Below, in pieces: positions 13,591-15,931 of a stretch of DNA of 15,931 bases (position 1 is the stretch's first letter; each line of letters starts with the position of its first letter). The DNA is from DRGT01 sp035685445 (lineage in GTDB: Archaea; Thermoproteota; Nitrososphaeria; Nitrososphaerales; Nitrosopumilaceae): the NCBI GenBank assembly GCA_035685445.1, contig DASSAK010000035.1, forward strand, positions 1-15,931, given 5' to 3'. The notes under the pieces were generated by a model. It made no database searches. It worked only from the letters and a program-made list of their open reading frames with translations, and had not been told where the DNA came from. The position numbers and the translations under genes were made by a program.

Positions 13591-14766
13591 TTAAACAAAG
13601 ATACTTGTAAGATACATTATTGCCATTCCAATCGCGATTCCACAAACTACTGCTGCACTTGAAAGGTTGCTGTCACCTTCATCTCTAATCCATCTCAATA
13701 TAGTAATTATTACTTGAAATATTGCGCCAGCTCCAATTGACAGAAAAACTACTGAAGTAAATGGAGAATAGATAAATCCACCTACCCACGCACCAAAAAT
13801 AGCTGGTGCGCCAGCAATTAATCCTAACCCGGCAAGTTTTCCTATCATAGTTTTTACTCTTGACATGGGGGCGGCAATTGCAATGCCCTCAGTAGTATTA
13901 TGTAATGCAAATCCAACTATGAGAAAAGTGCTAAAGGCAATAGAACCCAAACCAACTGCTGCGCCAATAGCCAAACCTTCTCCAAAATTATGCAACCCAA
14001 TTCCAATTGAGATCATTAATGCAATTGCAACAGGTTTTGCTAATCTGGAAGACTCTGCTCTTCTTATTAGTTTTTCACCAGAATAGTATAATCCAAGAAA
14101 AGACAGTAGGGTTATGGTTGCAATAAGCAACACCCCATTAAAACTACCAGCTAGACTCTCATCAGAAACTTCAATAGCTTCTTCAATTGAATCAAGGCCT
14201 AAGAATAACAATAATCCAACAGTTAATGCCAAAAAAAAGTGATACTTGCTTTTGCTTATTTTTTTAATGAATGGTAGCCAAAGTAAACCAATCATGACAG
14301 GAATAATTCCCACATATGTTCCAATTATGGCAAAAAAACCAGCAAGCTCAAGATTTGGTTCTAATGCAAATGCAGCAGCTTCAATTTCTTTTTCAAATCT
14401 TGTACCATCCTCAATGGTAATACCTATGATATAGGGTTCTGCTTCGTTCCATTCAAAAGGTATTCTTACTAAAGCAGTTTCATATCTTTCTAAGAATCTG
14501 TCTGGTTCTACAGCGGCGGGTTGAATTCTATCATTAACATCTGCCATAACAACCTCTACAGGGATAGGACCAGTATTTCTTACAGTAGCACGTATTTCAG
14601 AATCTACAAAGTCTACTTTTTCTATAGTTAACTCAGGCAGAGGAGTACCAAAATCTAAAAGATCAGAACCTGGACCAAAAATGTAAGCTATTAAAACTAG
14701 CATAAAAGCAAAGGGAATTAAGCCACTTGCGAGAACCTTAACCTTTGAGTGATTGCTAACTTCCAT
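13591..14766 (-). CDS. ZIP-family metal transporter with N-terminal extracytoplasmic domain
   Basis: This 391-aa membrane protein has a C-terminal ZIP transporter region that takes divalent cations such as Zn, Fe or Mn into the cytoplasm. The metal-site motifs are H259-N-F-G-E263-G (helix 4 type) and H289-N-T-T-E293-G (helix 5 type), with six to eight membrane segments from about 140 to 390. Unusually, residues 1-30 are an extra membrane segment or uncleaved signal. They are followed by a soluble beta-rich domain (about 40-135, e.g. LTIEKVDFVDSEIRATVRNT) before the transporter begins. The start overlaps the multicopper oxidase stop by 11 bp, and AGAGGAAG (14773-14780) lies 6 nt upstream, so the two are translationally coupled. 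The pairing suggests delivery of a metal connected with the oxidase, for example iron oxidised or bound outside, but this is inference. Confidence 0.88.
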   Translation of the reverse strand: MEVSNHSKVKVLASGLIPFAFMLVLIAYIFGPGSDLLDFGTPLPELTIEKVDFVDSEIRATVRNTGPIPVEVVMADVNDRIQPAAVEPDRFLERYETALVRIPFEWNEAEPYIIGITIEDGTRFEKEIEAAAFALEPNLELAGFFAIIGTYVGIIPVMIGLLWLPFIKKISKSKYHFFLALTVGLLLFLGLDSIEEAIEVSDESLAGSFNGVLLIATITLLSFLGLYYSGEKLIRRAESSRLAKPVAIALMISIGIGLHNFGEGLAIGAAVGLGSIAFSTFLIVGFALHNTTEGIAIAAPMSRVKTMIGKLAGLGLIAGAPAIFGAWVGGFIYSPFTSVVFLSIGAGAIFQVIITILRWIRDEGDSNLSSAAVVCGIAIGMAIMYLTSIFV

Positions 14767-15802
14767 ACGATACTTCCTCTGAATTTTGTTCTTTGTCTTT
14801 AACTAGAAATAAGCCAGCCCAGCCTTTTTCAGAAAATTCCACTTTGTGTGCATGAAATAGATATTTGCCCGGATAGTCGTATTTGAACTCCATGATTCCC
14901 CTTTCTGTTTGAGAAAGTGTAATCATATCAGTATAAAATGAGGGCACAGTATCTGTTCCAGTTGGAAAGTAATGGTATAGATTTCCATGCAGGTGAAAAT
15001 TGTTTATTGGATCAAATTCCACCATATTCACAACATATACTCTGATTAATTCGTCAGTGTTAATTTGAATTGGATGGTGTTGATAATAAAATGGAATTGT
15101 ATTAGCAGCATAAAAATTATTTTCAGTGTCAAAATCAGTATCTAAGCCATTCAGAACCATAACCATTTCATCTGCAACTGGTCTGCCCTCTTTTGGATCA
15201 ACGATGTAAACACCGTATAATCCATGCACAATGTGCTCTTCTAGCGGCATGATATGACAATGATATGGATGGACACCAACTGGTTCTGCGATCCATTCAT
15301 ATGTAAATTGTCCACCACCTGGGCCTACTGGTTCAAATACTCCATCAAATTGTGCTTCATGAATTCCATGAAAATGCATTGTATGTTCTTTTGAACCATT
15401 ATTGATGAATTTGATACGAACAAGATCACCTTCAGTAGCTCTTATTGTAGGTCCTGGAACAGTTCCATTAAATGTCCATACATTATAGAAAACACCTGGA
15501 GACACTTCCATAATTTTATCGTCTTCAGCAACAATTGTAAATTCTCTTAGTGTAGTACCATCTGGTAGTTGAGAAACTCTGCCATAGTTAAAGTCACGCA
15601 AATATTCCATTGGATCAAATTGCATGGTTGCACTAGTATACAGTGGATCCAATACTTCGCCGGTGGTTTTTACAATTCCACCAGTGTGAGTAACAAAGGT
15701 TTTTTCCTCTTGTTGAGCGCCAATTCCTCCTGAAAAGTAAAACAAAGAAACCGCAATAATTGCTACAAGTGACATGATCATAATTCTAGAATACTTTTTC
15801 AT
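14756..15802 (-). CDS. Two-domain multicopper oxidase, exported
   Basis: This 348-aa secreted copper enzyme has a signal peptide or N-terminal anchor (1-29, GGIGA|QQ). The first cupredoxin domain (about 85-205) has H140, H143-x-H145 (HTMHFHG) and HPYHCH with H181-C182-H183, then H190. C182, H140 and H190 form a type 1 copper site, and the axial position that is Met in nitrite reductases appears to be Leu (L195). The second domain (about 210-335) has H270-x-H272 (HLHG) and H317-x-H319 (HAH), with no type 1 cysteine. The eight His (143, 145, 181, 183, 270, 272, 317, 319) are enough for a trinuclear cluster between subunits of a trimer. This indicates an oxygen-reducing two-domain oxidase with type 1 copper in domain 1, not NirK. 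The substrate is unknown: Cu(I), Fe(II), NO or organics. It is cotranscribed with the ZIP gene. Confidence 0.9.
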   Translation of the reverse strand: MKKYSRIMIMSLVAIIAVSLFYFSGGIGAQQEEKTFVTHTGGIVKTTGEVLDPLYTSATMQFDPMEYLRDFNYGRVSQLPDGTTLREFTIVAEDDKIMEVSPGVFYNVWTFNGTVPGPTIRATEGDLVRIKFINNGSKEHTMHFHGIHEAQFDGVFEPVGPGGGQFTYEWIAEPVGVHPYHCHIMPLEEHIVHGLYGVYIVDPKEGRPVADEMVMVLNGLDTDFDTENNFYAANTIPFYYQHHPIQINTDELIRVYVVNMVEFDPINNFHLHGNLYHYFPTGTDTVPSFYTDMITLSQTERGIMEFKYDYPGKYLFHAHKVEFSEKGWAGLFLVKDKEQNSEEVSYGS

Positions 15803-15825
15803 ATAATACTCAATATTCTAATTTG

Positions 15826-15835
15826 AATATAAATT
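15826..15835 (-). promoter_or_regulatory. TATA box of the MCO-ZIP operon
   Basis: Read leftward the sequence is AATTTATATT, centred about 28 nt upstream of the ATG at 15802. Transcription should start at or near the start codon (leaderless). Confidence 0.6.
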
Positions 15836-15848
15836 TAGTCTAGGCTAA
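15835..15848 (-). promoter_or_regulatory. Putative metal-regulator operator (DtxR/IdeR-like palindrome)
   Basis: TTAGTCTAGGCTAA is a near-perfect inverted repeat (12 of 14 positions agree with its reverse complement). It abuts the TATA box on the upstream side, where TFB would bind. It shares TTAG and TAGGCTAAC with the DtxR/IdeR consensus as I remember it. A related half, TTGGCTAAT, lies 38 nt further out (15879-15887). The assignment is inferred from sequence and from the metal-related genes downstream. Confidence 0.35.
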
Positions 15849-15931
15849 CTTTTTTACCTTAAACTAATATTTTTACTGTTGGCTAATTTGTTAAAAATAA
15901 GGATTCCATTAAAGTCAAGTTTAAACTAAAG
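15849..15931. other. Upstream region of the MCO gene, no gene seen
   Basis: This is an AT-rich stretch to the window edge with T runs and no coding frame of note. It may hold a second regulator half-site (15879-15887). An A/T tract near 15890-15900 could serve a rightward gene beyond the window, but no start codon can be tied to it. Confidence 0.3.

Noticed and set aside
14756..15802. Copper nitrite reductase (NirK) as the identity of the copper protein
   Set aside because: Eight His for a trinuclear cluster, HCH in domain 1 and HLHG/HAH in domain 2 fit a two-domain oxidase; the NirK catalytic arrangement is not seen.
15803..15931. tRNA or small RNA in the right-end spacer
   Set aside because: No cloverleaf, GC-rich stem or TTCGA-like T-loop can be found; the stretch looks like a promoter region.

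Overview
This AT-rich window most likely comes from an ammonia-oxidising archaeon of the Nitrososphaerota (Thaumarchaeota), probably a Nitrosopumilus-like low-GC member. The evidence is: secreted proteins ending in the thaumarchaeal PEFG-CTERM anchor; a large S-layer-type protein with C-terminal WIKNNA-WW repeats; a two-domain multicopper oxidase; and archaeal TATA boxes that repeatedly sit about 25-30 nt upstream of start codons, implying leaderless mRNAs. Only a few genes (PEFG protein 2, the S-layer-like gene, the CDF transporter and the ZIP transporter) have a visible Shine-Dalgarno sequence. Taxonomy is inferred from family content, not from a marker gene.

Layout. (1) 1-1885, plus strand: the 3' tip of one PEFG-CTERM surface protein, then two complete paralogues. 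(2) 1928-5758: a nickel-pincer nucleotide (NPN) cofactor locus. larC-larE run leftward with a 4-bp ATGA overlap. Divergently, a malate/lactate-family dehydrogenase and larB run rightward. The NPN-using enzyme (LarA or a relative) is not in the window. (3) 5840-7417: a B12-binding-type radical SAM protein, possibly of the Grs/Tes lipid-modifying group. It meets an unrecognised 107-aa gene tail to tail. (4) 7782-12120, minus strand: a secreted protein with C-x10-C modules and a CFI-box C-terminus, then a 1062-aa S-layer-type protein. (5) 12227-15802: a CDF metal exporter with three tandem C-terminal domains. It is convergent with a translationally coupled multicopper oxidase and ZIP transporter pair. 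A DtxR-like palindrome lies at the promoter of that pair.

How the genes fit together. Two themes dominate. The first is cell-surface architecture: four exported proteins share a related beta-sandwich domain but use three different C-terminal solutions (PEFG-CTERM, CFI box, WIKNNA repeats). The second is metal handling: nickel cofactor synthesis (LarB/C/E), divalent cation efflux (CDF), divalent cation uptake (ZIP) and copper-dependent oxidation (MCO). The most interesting items are the lar genes interleaved with a malate-dehydrogenase-like gene, the cysteine-rich LarE that is probably a cluster type, the three-fold CDF tail, the ZIP transporter with an added extracytoplasmic domain, and the putative metal-responsive operator. 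No RNA genes, CRISPR arrays or insertion sequences were seen, and no gene-free stretch exceeds 130 bases.
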